Source: Phymorhynchus buccinoides (lineage: Eukaryota; Mollusca; Gastropoda; Neogastropoda; Raphitomidae). From it: a DNA stretch of 64,000 nt. The stretch covers positions 11,385,886 to 11,449,885 of the forward strand of contig CM065713.1 in the NCBI GenBank assembly GCA_017654935.2. Direction: 5' to 3'. The notes under the pieces were generated by a model. It was not told where the DNA came from. It worked only from the letters and a program-made list of their open reading frames with translations, and did no database searches. This document shows, piece by piece, positions 41,146-51,871 of the stretch (position 1 is the stretch's first letter; each line of letters opens with the position of its first letter). Both the position numbers and the translations under genes were made by a program.

Positions 41146-44032
41146 AAGCATAAAAAATATCCATAAACAGCTTAAAGCTAAAGCATTACTGTGATCTAAA
41201 AATAATACAATCAAGCTGCTTCGTGTTTAAAGCAAAAATGAAGGCAAAAATATGATTATCTTTTGTTTGTTTTCCCGAATTGTGTAAATCGATTCTTCAA
41301 TGGCTTTCGCGCTTTATAAATGTCTATAAATCCCTGCACATTTGGCTTTGAAATGATGACGCCGCGCTGTTTTTTTTGTTTGTTGTTGCTGCTGTTGATG
41401 TTGGTGTTTTTATATTAAAAACTTCCGCCACCATGCCAACGGCAAAAAATAAGACAAAAAATGTATGCATATTATATCACTTAAGAAACACACACACATA
41501 AAAAAGCTGAACGCAGACTGCTTCATTAAATTTATGCATGAGCAATTCCAATAGACGATTTTCAGGAAAAAAACTAGGGGAGAGCACTTTGTGAAAATTA
41601 GAGTTGTTTACCTCCATTACTCGGTCAAATACCATAGCAACAATGCAACAATGGCGTCGAAGCTTGAAACTGCAGGATTCGAGTCAGCGACTTGCAAACA
41701 ACATTTTGTAGAAAAATGAGGGGTGACCAGTTGCTTGCTACAAAGTGATAGAACTTGAAAACTGTGACGTAAAAATATAAATGACATCAATTTCAGAATG
41801 ACGCACTGCGTTCTACATGCTGTGTGTCTCCTCAAACACAAGAAGCGAGAGCTGGGGATTTACCCGATGGCAGAGTAACTTCCCCTGTTTGACCGATTGA
41901 ATTAGGCAAGATCACTCCCACACACCATGAAATTACTCCCTTAATTATTTCCGAACAATTCCTATCAACCCCTTTGCGTTTATTCCAGCCAATATCGGCT
42001 GGCCAGAAGTCGCCAAACATGTCTTTAACACTTGTAACCCCGATTAAAATGACGACTCTACTCCCTGTAACCACCAAATTAATGTTGGTAAACTGGGCCC
42101 GAAATGGGGTACTTTGTTTAAAAAAATATTTAAAAATAACTACTTGATGGATTGATTTCAAGTGATCAGGTTTTGTGTATAAATGAAGAATGTTTAACTT
42201 GCAATGTTTTTTTTGTTATGTGATATTTTTGTTTTTTTGATATTGCAATTTTAACTCCAAAATACATAACGAAGTGGGTGTACGGGGGCGGTTTTAGACG
42301 GCTTGGTAGGAGAAAGTAATGGATGTCATGGGCGGATTCAGGCTATAAGGGGCTTAAAACGTTGACTCATTCGCATCGCCACGATTTTGAATGATTAAAA
42401 AAACTAACAAATCGCTCCAGCCATACACACAACAAGCAAAACATACATAAACAAAAGGAGAAATGAAAGAAGATTACGGGTTTTTACTTCAGGTTTAGAC
42501 ATAGCGAAGTGGTAGATCAGACATTTTTTTAATCTAGAGACTTTACATGCTTTTATGCTGCGATGTATGGGTACTTTAAAGCGCATCATGTTATTTGTTA
42601 GCAGACTTGCCCAAGCTTGACATCAAATCTAGCACAAAGATGCGGACGTTTTCTCCAAAGTCAAACGATTCTCAGAATTTTGTAGTGACAAAACTTTGTG
42701 GCAAGGCTGTTGGTAGCGAAAAATGGTGACTTAAAATGGTTACGGTCTTCGGATGGAGAAAACCTCTGTAAGGTTTGCATGAAGCTGTGGCTACTTAAAG
42801 TAAATGTATCTACCCTATGCTTAAATGTATGCCCAAGTCTTTCTGTGTTTTTTTATTTTTTATTTTACACTCTTTCAAAGGCGAGTTCAGTCAAATATGA
42901 TTTTTTGGTAAAGGTCAAGATGTGCCACCACCCCTACATTTCTCGATTAATTGTATTTTTCCCGTTATTGCCTTTCTTACCATACATAAAAGCTGTATTT
43001 TAGGAACATTTTTACCAAATTATCTTTTTTGGAATACTAACCCTAGCCCTAACCCTAACATAACCCTACCCCCCACCCTATAAGACGGAAAAACGCAACG
43101 AACCACAACTGTGACAAATCGTGGTGTACTGCAGTACATAGTGGAGGTAGGGGGAGGTTTAGGGCTAGGGTTAGGGTTAGGGTTAGTATTCCAAAAAAGG
43201 TTTATTAGCTAAAAATGTTCTAAAATACAGCTTTATGTATGGTAAGAAAGGAAAAAACGGAAAAAATAGAATTAACCGAGAAATGCAGGGGGGTGGCACA
43301 TCTTTACCTTTGCCGATTTTTTTTAAATTGTAGCTTTAGTAAGACATTGCTGATAGTTTGTTTTTTTGACAATATTTTGATAGGCTTTTGGTAAAAGGTC
43401 AAGATGTCCGCCCCACCCCCCCCCCCCCCTACATTTCTCAGCTCTCCCTGCATTTTCACAACACTTTTCTTGCCAAACATTAAGCTGTATTTTTAACAGC
43501 TAATTATCTTTGTTGAATAGTTTAATCACAGTCATGATAAAGGCCATTTATTTAATAGGACCCCACCCCCCCCCCCCCCCACCACCCACCCCCTATGTAG
43601 TGCAGTACACACAACAGCCGCAGAGCATTTGTCACAGTCCTGGTTCATTGCGTTTTTTCCGTCTTGCCTTTATCTTCTACTATTATTGAATGCATGTGTT
43701 TTTAATTATGTAAATGGATGAAAATTAGTGTTAAATATAGCAAACGATAGAGGATGAAGTACTCAATCTGCAGTAGAGAAAGAAAGGCAAGACTGAAAAA
43801 GTAAAAACAACCGAGAAATGGAGGGGGTTGGAGTGGGGCGCGGCGGCGCATCTTTACATTTACCCGCTTTTTCTGTATGATTTCGCTGTTGTAGAAATGC
43901 TTTTTTACTCGGACAATTTCAACGTTACTGTTATCGTTTCCGATTTCAGTTTTTAAAGCAAAAACTTGTGGTTATCGTTGCATTTGTTGCTTCTTGCCAC
44001 GGGTTATATTGTTTTGAATTGTTATGGTTTTT

Positions 44033-44888
44033 TTGTGTTCCTTGTTAAGGTGGTTTCTTTGTGTTCCTTGTTAAGGTGGTTTCTTTGTGTTCCTTGTTAA
44101 GGTGGTTTCTTTGTGTTCCTTGTTAAGGTGGTTTCTTTGTGTTCCTTGTTAAGGTGGTTTCTTTGTGTTCCTTGTTAAGGTGGTTTCTTTGTGTTCCTTG
44201 TTAAGGTGGTTTCTTTGTGTTCCTTGTTAAGGTGGTTTCTTTGTGTTCCTTGTTAAGGTGGTTTCTTTGTGTTCCTTGTTAAGGTGGTTTCTTTGTGTTC
44301 CTTGTTAAGGTGGTTTCTTTGTGTTCCTTGTTAAGGTGGTTTCTTTGTGTTCCTTGTTAAGGTGGTTTCTTTGTGTTCCTTGTTAAGGTGGTTTCTTTGT
44401 GTTCCTTGTTAAGGTGGTTTCTTTGTGTTCCTTGTTAAGGTGGTTTCTTTGTGTTCCTTGTTAAGGTGGTTTCTTTGTGTTCCTTGTTAAGGTGGTTTCT
44501 TTGTGTTCCTTGTTAAGGTGGTTTCTTTGTGTTCCTTGTTAAGGTGGTTTCTTTGTGTTCCTTGTTAAGGTGGTTTCTTTGTGTTCCTTGTTAAGGTGGT
44601 TTCTTTGTGTTCCTTGTTAAGGTGGTTTCTTTGTGTTCCTTGTTAAGGTGGTTTCTTTGTGTTCCTTGTTAAGGTGGTTTCTTTGTGTTCCTTGTTAAGG
44701 TGGTTTCTTTGTGTTCCTTGTTAAGGTGGTTTCTTTGTGTTCCTTGTTAAGGTGGTTTCTTTGTGTTCCTTGTTAAGGTGGTTTCTTTGTGTTCCTTGTT
44801 AAGGTGGTTTCTTTGTGTTCCTTGTTAAGGTGGTTTCTTTGTGTTCCTTGTTAAGGTGGTTTCTTTGTGTTCCTTGTTAAGGTGGTTT
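44033..44888. repeat. 26-bp minisatellite, ~33 near-identical units
   Basis: GTGTTCCTTGTTAAGGTGGT then TTCTTT is repeated without visible variation for about 855 bp. The left arm has one unit at the same place (near 26,660); the right arm has one plus partial extra pieces. An open frame enters the 3' end but is only repeat. Confidence 0.97.
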
Positions 44889-45054
44889 GTTTTTTTCATT
44901 GCTGATAGTTCTCTCTTAGTCACAAACCATTTATTTGTTGCCACTCTAGTCATTTTGAGTGCTAAAGGTCTCTGTGTACGCGTTAACATAATTCACGAAA
45001 TATCTCTATTTCCCCCAAGGCAACACAGTGTTAGGCCACTCATAATAGAGTGAA

Positions 45055-45168
45055 GAGTGGCACGGTGGTAGCGCGTTCCGCCTCGTGTCAAGCAAACCCG
45101 AGTTCGAACCTGGGTACAGGGGATTTTTTCCTCTCACTTTGCACTAGGCCTTATGGTCTGAACGTGGA

Positions 45169-45202
<34 letters not shown>

Positions 45203-45450
45203 GTGCCCATGCACTTAGCACACACGTTAAACCCAGTGGCAACGAAAAAGTTGTCATTTGGTCAAAATTTAACACACCTCCACCCCCACCCTCCCTCCCT
45301 TCCTCAGTCACACAAAAATCGCAACAACAACAAATTTTTAATGGGTGGCGCGCCTCTGGCTGCAACGCGCTCTCCAGGTGGGAGCAACCCGAATTTCACA
45401 GAGACGCCTCTGTGACTATAAAGTACATAATATCTAATACCTAATAATAT
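45055..45450 (+). mobile_element. tRNA-derived SINE, family S1 (third copy)
   Basis: Full-length counterpart of 26,851-27,235 with one extra C in the A box region (GCGCGTTCCGCC). Confidence 0.88.
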
Positions 45451-46030
45451 GACTTACATGGATGCTCCTTGCAGGATGTTCTGAATTGCAAGATTTTTAA
45501 ATTGACTTTGAGCCGGCGTCGCCGGATTATGATAATTTGAGAAGCAACGATTTTCTTACACACACACACTTGTACAATAAAAAGGGCCTATACAGTGGAG
45601 CCCTCCCTATAAGACCCCCCCCTCCCCCCATTTTAAGACTCCCTCCCATATAAGACATTCTCTGAGACATTGCCCTTCTTTGTAAGTATTAAAATTACCT
45701 CCCTTATAAAACCTCTCCCTTTTAAGACCTCATTTTGGATGATTTTTGAAGGTCTTATAAGGGAGGTTACCACTGTGTAAGCATTTGCTATTTTCAAAAG
45801 AATGTAGCACTTGTACTAGTCTAGAGGGGTGTAAAAAATAAAAGAGCAGTAAATGTGTGTGTGTATGCTGCCCCTGCACTCCGTCGGGGCCGCTCCCTTG
45901 CAGGATTTTTGAAACTTCCCAGGAGTACTCATGACTTAACAACTCACTGTGTTGCCATGGGGAAATAGTGATATTGTGTGATCATGTTAACCGCGTACAC
46001 AGACAGACCTTAACTGACCATGAATTCATA

Positions 46031-46825
46031 CGGGTTAAACTTTTGTGATGACAAAGGGTTAAATTTTGTGATGACGAGGGTTAAACTTTTGTGATGATGA
46101 GGGTTAAAGTTTGTGATGACGAGGGTTAAACTTTTGTGATGACGAGGGTTAACGTTTGTTATGACGAGGGTTAAACTTTTGTGATGATGAGGGTTAACAT
46201 TTGTTATGACGAGGGTTAAAGTTTGTGATGACAAAGGGTTAAAGTTTGTGATGACAAGTGTTAAAGTTTGTGATGACAAAGGGTTAAAGTTTGTGATGAC
46301 AAGGGTTAAAGTTTGTGATGATGAGGGTTAAAGTTTGTGATGACAAGGGTTAAAGTTTGTGATGACAAGGGTTAAAGTTTGTGATGATGAGGGTTAAAGT
46401 TTGTGATGACAAAGGGTTAAAGTTTGTGATGACAAGTGTTAAAGTTTGTGATGACAAAGGGTTAAAGTTTGTGATGACAAGTGTTAAAGTTTGTGATGAT
46501 GAGGGTTAAAGTTTGTGATGACAAAGTGTTAAAGTTTGTGATGACAAGGGTTAAAGTTTGTGATGACAAGGGTTAAAGTTTGTGATGACAAGGGTTAAAG
46601 TTTGTGATGACAAGTGTTAAAGTTTGTGATGACAAGGGTTAAAGTTTGTGATGACAAGGGTTAAAGTTTGTGATGACAAGTGTTAAAGTTTGTGATGACA
46701 AGTGTTAAAGTTTGTGATGACAAGGGTTAAAGTTTGTGATGACAAGGGTTAAAGTTTGTGATGACAAGGGTTAAAGTTTGTGATGACAAGGGTTAAAGTT
46801 TGTGATGACAAGGGTTAAAGTTTGC
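46031..46825. repeat. 22-bp minisatellite (third copy)
   Basis: About 36 units of GGGTTAAAGTTTGTGATGAC with GACGAGG/GATGAGG/GACAAGTG variants. The order of variants at its start matches the outer ends of both arms; the rest is rearranged. Confidence 0.95.
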
Positions 46826-47316
46826 AGGCATGGTGGGGGGGGGGGGGGGGGGAGCTTGGGGGGGCCCAAAGGGGTTTTCAAGGAAAATGGCGGGGGTTCA
46901 GGGGGCCGAAGAAAATCATAAAAGGGGGCCGTAAGAAAATAAAAAAAAACCAAACCCCCCCCCCAATAAGGGGGGGGAGTGACTGATTTTCACTTTTTCA
47001 TGCCATTTCAATGCATTTTTTAATAATAATTGTTTCAAACTGTTTCGCGGATTTTCCACGATTCGCGGAGGTCTACCATGCCTGAGTTTGTGATGACAAG
47101 GGTTAAAGTGTGTGATGGCAAGTTTTCTTTTATTTCTTACCGTATTTTTCGGACTACACAGCGCATCTTATTATTATAATAATTATAAGCCCCCCCACCC
47201 CCCCCTGCCCCCCACATCCTTTACACAAAATTCAGATTTTTCAATATATTTTCTTACTACATTAGTAGTCACATTATAAGGTGCGCCAAGCGTGGGAAGA
47301 GAAAAAAAGTATCGCC

Positions 47317-47558
47317 TTGACCCTTTCACCGCAATGTCGCATTTTTGCACCACAACGATTTCAAGCCAAGTCACTAAAAAGTCATCAAGCCAGGGCTGTT
47401 ATCTGAAGAGCCTATTTTCGTATTTTTGGGAGGTAAGGATAGGCCTAATGTTAAGTATGTTACAGATGAATTCACAATATTGCAGATCTTTTTTTTCTTT
47501 ATCCAGGTAAGTTCAATGGTATTTTGGGGCTGAAAAATAGCTGGTGGTGAAAGGGTCA
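47317..47558 (+). mobile_element. Family A MITE, diverged
   Basis: CCCTTTCACCGCAATGTCGC to GGTGGTGAAAGGG with TTGA and TCAC outside instead of TTAA. Interior blocks are present. It directly precedes the 107-bp satellite. Confidence 0.8.
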
Positions 47559-47561
47559 CAT

Positions 47562-49048
47562 ATTTCAAGGCTAGAAGGCTATGCCACTCTTGGATAGATG
47601 TTGATTTGTTTGTATGTCGTCCTCTCCACCATTGTTGATGTGTACTGTGTGGGTGTATCGCCTTAACATAGTCAAGGTTAGAAGGCTATGCCACTCTTGG
47701 ATAGATGTTGATTTGTTTGTATGTCGTCCTCTCCACCATGGTTGATGTGTACTGTGTGGGTGGTATCGCTTAAACATATTCAAGGTTAGAAGGCTATGCC
47801 ACTCTTGGATAGATGTTGATTTGTTTGTATGTCGTCCTCTCCACCATTGTTGATGTGTACTGTGTGGGTGTATCCCCTTAACATATTTCAAGGCTAGAAG
47901 GCTATGCCACTCTTGGATAGATGTTGATTTGTTTGTATGTCGTCCTCTCCACCATTGTTGATGTGTACTGTGTGGGTGTATCCCCTTAACATATTCAAGG
48001 CTAGAAGGCTATGCCACTCTTGGATAGATGTTGATTTGTTTGTATGTCGTCCTCTCCACCATTGTTGATGTGTACTGTGTGGGTGTATCCCCTTAACATA
48101 TTCAAGGTTAGAAGGCTATGCCACTCTTGGATAGATGTTGATTTGTTTGTATGTCGTCCTCTCCACCATTGTTGATGTGTACTGTGTGGGTGTATCACCT
48201 TAACATATTCAAGGCTAGAAGGCTATGCCACTCTTGGATAGATGTTGATTTGTTTGTATGTCGTCCTCTCCACCATTGTTGATGTGTACTGTGTGGGTGT
48301 ATCACCTTAACATATTCAAGGGCTAGAAGGCTATGCCACTCTTGGATAGATGTTGATTGTTTGTATGTCGTCCTCTCCACCATTGTTGATGTGTACTGTG
48401 TGGGTGTATCGCCTTAACATATTCAAGGTTAGAAGGCTATGCCACTCTTGGATAGATGTTGATTTGTTTGTATGTCGTCCTCTCTCACCATTGTTGATGT
48501 GTACTGTGTGGGTGTATCGCCTTAACATATTCAAGGTTAGAAGGCTAGCCACTCTTGGATAGATGTTGATTTGTTTGTATGTCGTCCTCTCCACCATTGT
48601 TGATGTGTACTGTGTGGGTGTATCACCTTAACATATTCAAGGCTAGAAGGCTATGCCACTCTTGGATAGATGTTGATTTGTTTGTATGTCGTCCTCTCCA
48701 CCATTGTTGATGTGTACTGTGTGGGTGTATCACCTTAACATATTCAAGGCTAGAAGGCTATGCCACTCTTGGATAGATGTTGATTTGTTTGTATGTCGTC
48801 CTCTCCACCATTGTTGATGTGTACTGTGTGGGTGTATCGCCTTAACATATTCAAGGTTAGAAGGCTTTGCCACTCTTGGATAGATGTTGATTTGTTTGTA
48901 TGTCGTCCTCTCCACCATTGTTGATGTGTACTGTGTGGGTGTATCGCCTTAACATATTCAAGGCTAGAAGGCTATGCCACTCTTGGATAGATGTTGATTT
49001 GTTTGTATGTTGTCCTCTCCACCATTGTTGATGTGTACTGTGTGGGTG
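47562..49048. repeat. ~107-bp satellite, 14 units
   Basis: Each unit has AAGGCTAGAAGGCTATGCCA, CTCTTGGATAGATGTTGATT, GTATGTCGTCCTCTCCACCA, TTGTTGATGTGTACTGTGTG and GGTGTATCGCCTTAACATAT. I count 14 occurrences of GCCACTCTTGG. Units differ by one or a few bases (GCTAG/GTTAG, ATCGCC/ATCACC/ATCCCC). As 107 is not a multiple of three, the frames across it are not coding. From 49,050 to 49,230 nothing is recognised. Confidence 0.97.
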
Positions 49049-49234
49049 GAGGGTCATAAAGGCGAACTTGGCACATTCTTTATTGAGAATGATGCTTTGT
49101 TTGTCTCACTTTGGTTCTGACCCACGCACTGCTCGATGATTGCTATCGTAATCAACTTTGGTGGAGGGGAGTTAATTAGAAAGAGAGTATTCACCCTTTG
49201 TTGAATATCGCCTTAATAGTCCGAAAAAGTACAG

Positions 49235-49870
49235 TACAGTGGACCCTCCCTTATAAGACCTTAAAAAATCATCCAAAATGAGGTCTTATAAGGGAGGGGT
49301 CTTATTATAAAAGAAGGGCAATGTCTGTGAGAAGTGGGTCTTATGTGGGAGGGAGTCTTATTATGGGAGGTCTTTTGGTTTAAATGATTTTTTTTTTTCA
49401 AATGCACATTAAACAAATATTAAACAAACATAACGGTAGCAACAAGCTTAAAGCTTATACTGTGCCACTTTACTTCATATACATTTTAGCATGGCGGCTG
49501 GTAAGCACAAAAGGATGTTTAAAACAATTAGAGAAAATAAGGATATACATTTTGAATCCTTCGTGAAACCAACATTCGGAAAAATGATAAATCAAAACTT
49601 TGTGATATACATAAAACACATACACGAAGCGAAAACAAATAACATTCCGAATATAAAAAAAACAACAACAAAACATGAAGATGATGGGGAATACAAAGTT
49701 GTGAAGTGAATCAAATACTAATTGTAAGGGTCATGAAGCATCTATCAACAGAAAGGAGTTCATGCACTGACACATTATACATACCCACATGTACAGAGTT
49801 TAACTTAGTGATCATAATACACAAGGAGGTCTTATAAGGGAGGGAGTCTTATAAGGGAGGATCCACTGTA
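49235..49870. mobile_element. Pogo-like TA element with short internal gene
   Basis: TACAGTGGACCCTCCCTTAT to GGAGGATCCACTGTA with TA flanks, 636 bp, longer than the ~200-bp MITEs of the family. The interior (49,380-49,825) is not seen in other copies and holds a 72-codon frame. Confidence 0.75.
49491..49709 (+). CDS. 72-residue open frame inside the pogo-like element
   Basis: MAAGKHKRMFKTIRENKDIH then FESFVKPTFGKMINQNFVIY, IKHIHEAKTNNIPNIKKT and KHEDDGEYKVVK, stop. The start context AGCATGGCGG is good. The product is small and basic. I do not recognise it. Its place between pogo-like TIRs suggests a degenerate transposase start or a captured exon. AT-rich composition fits the surroundings, so chance cannot be excluded. 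Confidence 0.35.
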   Translation: MAAGKHKRMFKTIRENKDIHFESFVKPTFGKMINQNFVIYIKHIHEAKTNNIPNIKKTTTKHEDDGEYKVVK

Positions 49871-50016
49871 TTTGTTCCCGCTCAGTCCAGTTCGGTGGAT
49901 GAAGGTCGCCGCAGTCAACTGCAGCGCGCGCCGCAGTCCATAATTATTACTCTGTTTGATTGGCTGGAGAATATGAAATTTGATAAAAAAGAAGACGGAA
50001 AAACCTTATGGACGAC

Positions 50017-50170
50017 TACAGTGGAACCTCCCTTATAAGACCTTGAAAAATCATCTTATAAGGGAGGGGTCTTTATAAGGGAGGTAATTTTAATACTTAC
50101 ACAGAAGGGCAATGTCTCAGAGAAGTAGGTCTTATATGGGAGGGAGTCTTATTAGGGAGGTTCTACTGTA
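50017..50170. mobile_element. Pogo-like TA MITE
   Basis: TACAGTGGAACCTCCCTTAT to GGGAGGTTCTACTGTA, about 154 bp, with the GGGCAATGTCTCAGAGAAGT interior block. From 50,171 to 50,675 I see only T-rich unclassified sequence. Confidence 0.88.
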
Positions 50171-50674
50171 CAACAGTATGGGAAGATGAAAAACAAACTT
50201 TAGAGATCCTTTACTCCATGTCGGGGCGCGCACACACTATGTGTGTCGGGCATGGGAATTGTCAGTCTTTTGGCTGATTTCAGCTTTTTTGATGGTCCTC
50301 TTCAGTCTTTTTTTGCAAGTTTCAGCTTTTTTTGATGGTCCAAGAGGACATTTATGAGATAAAAAAAAAAAGAAGCCCAATGAGTAAAACTTAAGTTATT
50401 GGTTATAAATGAATGCAAAATGAACTAAATATATCAGTCTTATCTCTAATACTGTTTTTAAGGCTTAGATAACAGAAGAAGCTTCATTTTCTGGGGGCTG
50501 TATCCCAACACACACGGTTTTCAGTTGTTGTTTTTATTCCTTGTTCCTATGCCTGCTTCCAGACCCCAATTTTCAGTCTTTTTTGTCTTCTCTAATGTCC
50601 ATGCCTGGTGTTTGTGCCCGAAATCAATTTGGTTCTTTTTTGTGTGAAATGTTTACTATGGAAAGCATTAAATA

Positions 50675-51095
50675 TGACCCAGGCACCACGAAAGGGACAT
50701 TAAGTTGTCAAACTGACCATTCTGAGAAAATGGTACTGTTAGAAACTTCAAACTTTCTAACGATATAAGAACCATTCTTGTAACTTTTTTTTCCCATTTT
50801 AGAGTTACAAGCATTTCAAGTTGGTAGGGTGACTGTCGGCCATTTTGATAAATCACAGTTTTAAAGTTTAGCCTAGCTGAAGAAAATGCAACAACCTACT
50901 CATTTTAAAGCACTTTTTGGAGTATTTAGAGATCATAACAAAGATTTGTCCTTTATAAATATGAAAGATGAGAGTTAGAGAACACGAAAATACCCATAAC
51001 TCAAAATTGACCCCAAAAATGATATTTTTGACTTTGCAAGCCTGTTGTGAGAAACTAGCCCAGTGACTTAATGTCCCTTTCGTGGTGCTAGGTCA
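50675..51095. mobile_element. MITE with TIR CACCACGAAAGGGACATTAA
   Basis: CACCACGAAAGGGACATTAA at 50,684 and TTAATGTCCCTTTCGTGGTG ending 51,088, with TGACC/GGTCA outside and ATATG near both ends. About 415 bp, AT-rich, no protein. A terminal fragment is at 12,628. Confidence 0.85.
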
Positions 51096-51233
51096 CATAT
51101 GCTTTGTAAATCATTGCTGGATGTTTTAAGTATTTATTCGTTTTCATGGTGTGGAACCAAGTTCTACTCGAAGAAAGTAGTCTGAAATTTTCAGTCGTTA
51201 TTGATTCTATGTCCTCTCCCTGTCAGGATGCCG

Positions 51234-51535
51234 GGTGGTCTTTCGTACAAATAGTTCCCCCCACCTTCTGGAAGTTCTGTGCTTGATCTGTCACTCTCTT
51301 TGACTCTGCCTTTTCCCTTTGCTTTCTGTCATCTACTGTCTTTCTGACTTAATGGTCCATTTAAAAAATAAAATAAAATCTTCCAAAATGGTTTTCTCCT
51401 TTGAGTTCCTCCGAAATCGGAATGTGTCGGCTGTATGCAGCGGGGAGACCAGTGAAAACTGAAAACCGAACACATACGTACCTTACCCATTATGGCCATA
51501 TGGCCTGGGAATGCAGAAAAAGAAGAAGATTATAA
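51234..51535 (+). repeat. SINE-like family B, reference copy
   Basis: Blocks in order: TGGTCTTTCGTACAAATAGT, CACCTTCTGGAAGTTCTGTG, CTCTTTGACTCTGCCTTTTC, CTGTCATCTACTGTC, GAGTTCCTCCGAAATCGGAA, TGTATGCAGCGGGGAGACCA, ACACATACGTACC, ATGGCCATATGGCCTGGGAA, then (AGA)n. The A-rich end suggests retroposition. Confidence 0.75.
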
Positions 51536-51623
51536 TTTATATGTTCCGATTGTGATTCCTGAATGAAATTTATCTTTTTAGAGATAATAAAAACATTTTG
51601 ATTTTATTTGATTTTGATCCTCT

Positions 51624-51871
51624 TTAACCCTTTCACCACCAATGTCGCATTTATGCACCACAATGGTTTAACACCCATGTCACTAAAAGGCATCAAATCA
51701 GGGCCTGTTATCTGAAGTCCCTATTTTCTTAATTTTGGGAGGTAAGGATAGGCCTAATGTTATACATGTCACAGAGGAATTCCCAATATTGCAGATTTGT
51801 TTTTTCTCTACCCAGCTAAGCTTAATGGTTGTTGTTTTTTGCTGAAAAATGGCTGGCGGCAAAAGGGTTAA
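51624..51871 (+). mobile_element. Family A MITE
   Basis: TTAACCCTTTCACCACCAAT to GGCGGCAAAAGGGTTAA; intact 248-bp copy with TTAA both sides. Its left flank (TTGATCCTCTTTAA) matches the unit junction of the tandem array that follows, so it inserted at a TTAA in that array. Confidence 0.92.

Larger units (their letters stand above)
40197..47190 (+). repeat. Third copy of the palindrome-arm unit, in left-arm orientation
   Basis: Collinear with 22,672-28,780: S3 head at 40,350, C-rich minisatellite at 40,755, family A MITE at 40,899-41,145, fold-back elements at 42,900-43,850, S1 SINE at 45,055, pogo-like MITE at 45,591 and 22-bp minisatellite at 46,031-46,825. It then continues past the point where the palindrome turns (to TACCGTATTTTTCGGACTAC at 47,138). 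Short samples differ from each arm by a few per cent. Confidence 0.92.

Noticed and set aside
47571..49057. THTVHINNGGEDDIQTNQHLSKSG repeat protein
   Set aside because: The 107-bp unit shifts frame each time; open stretches arise because few stops occur in the unit.
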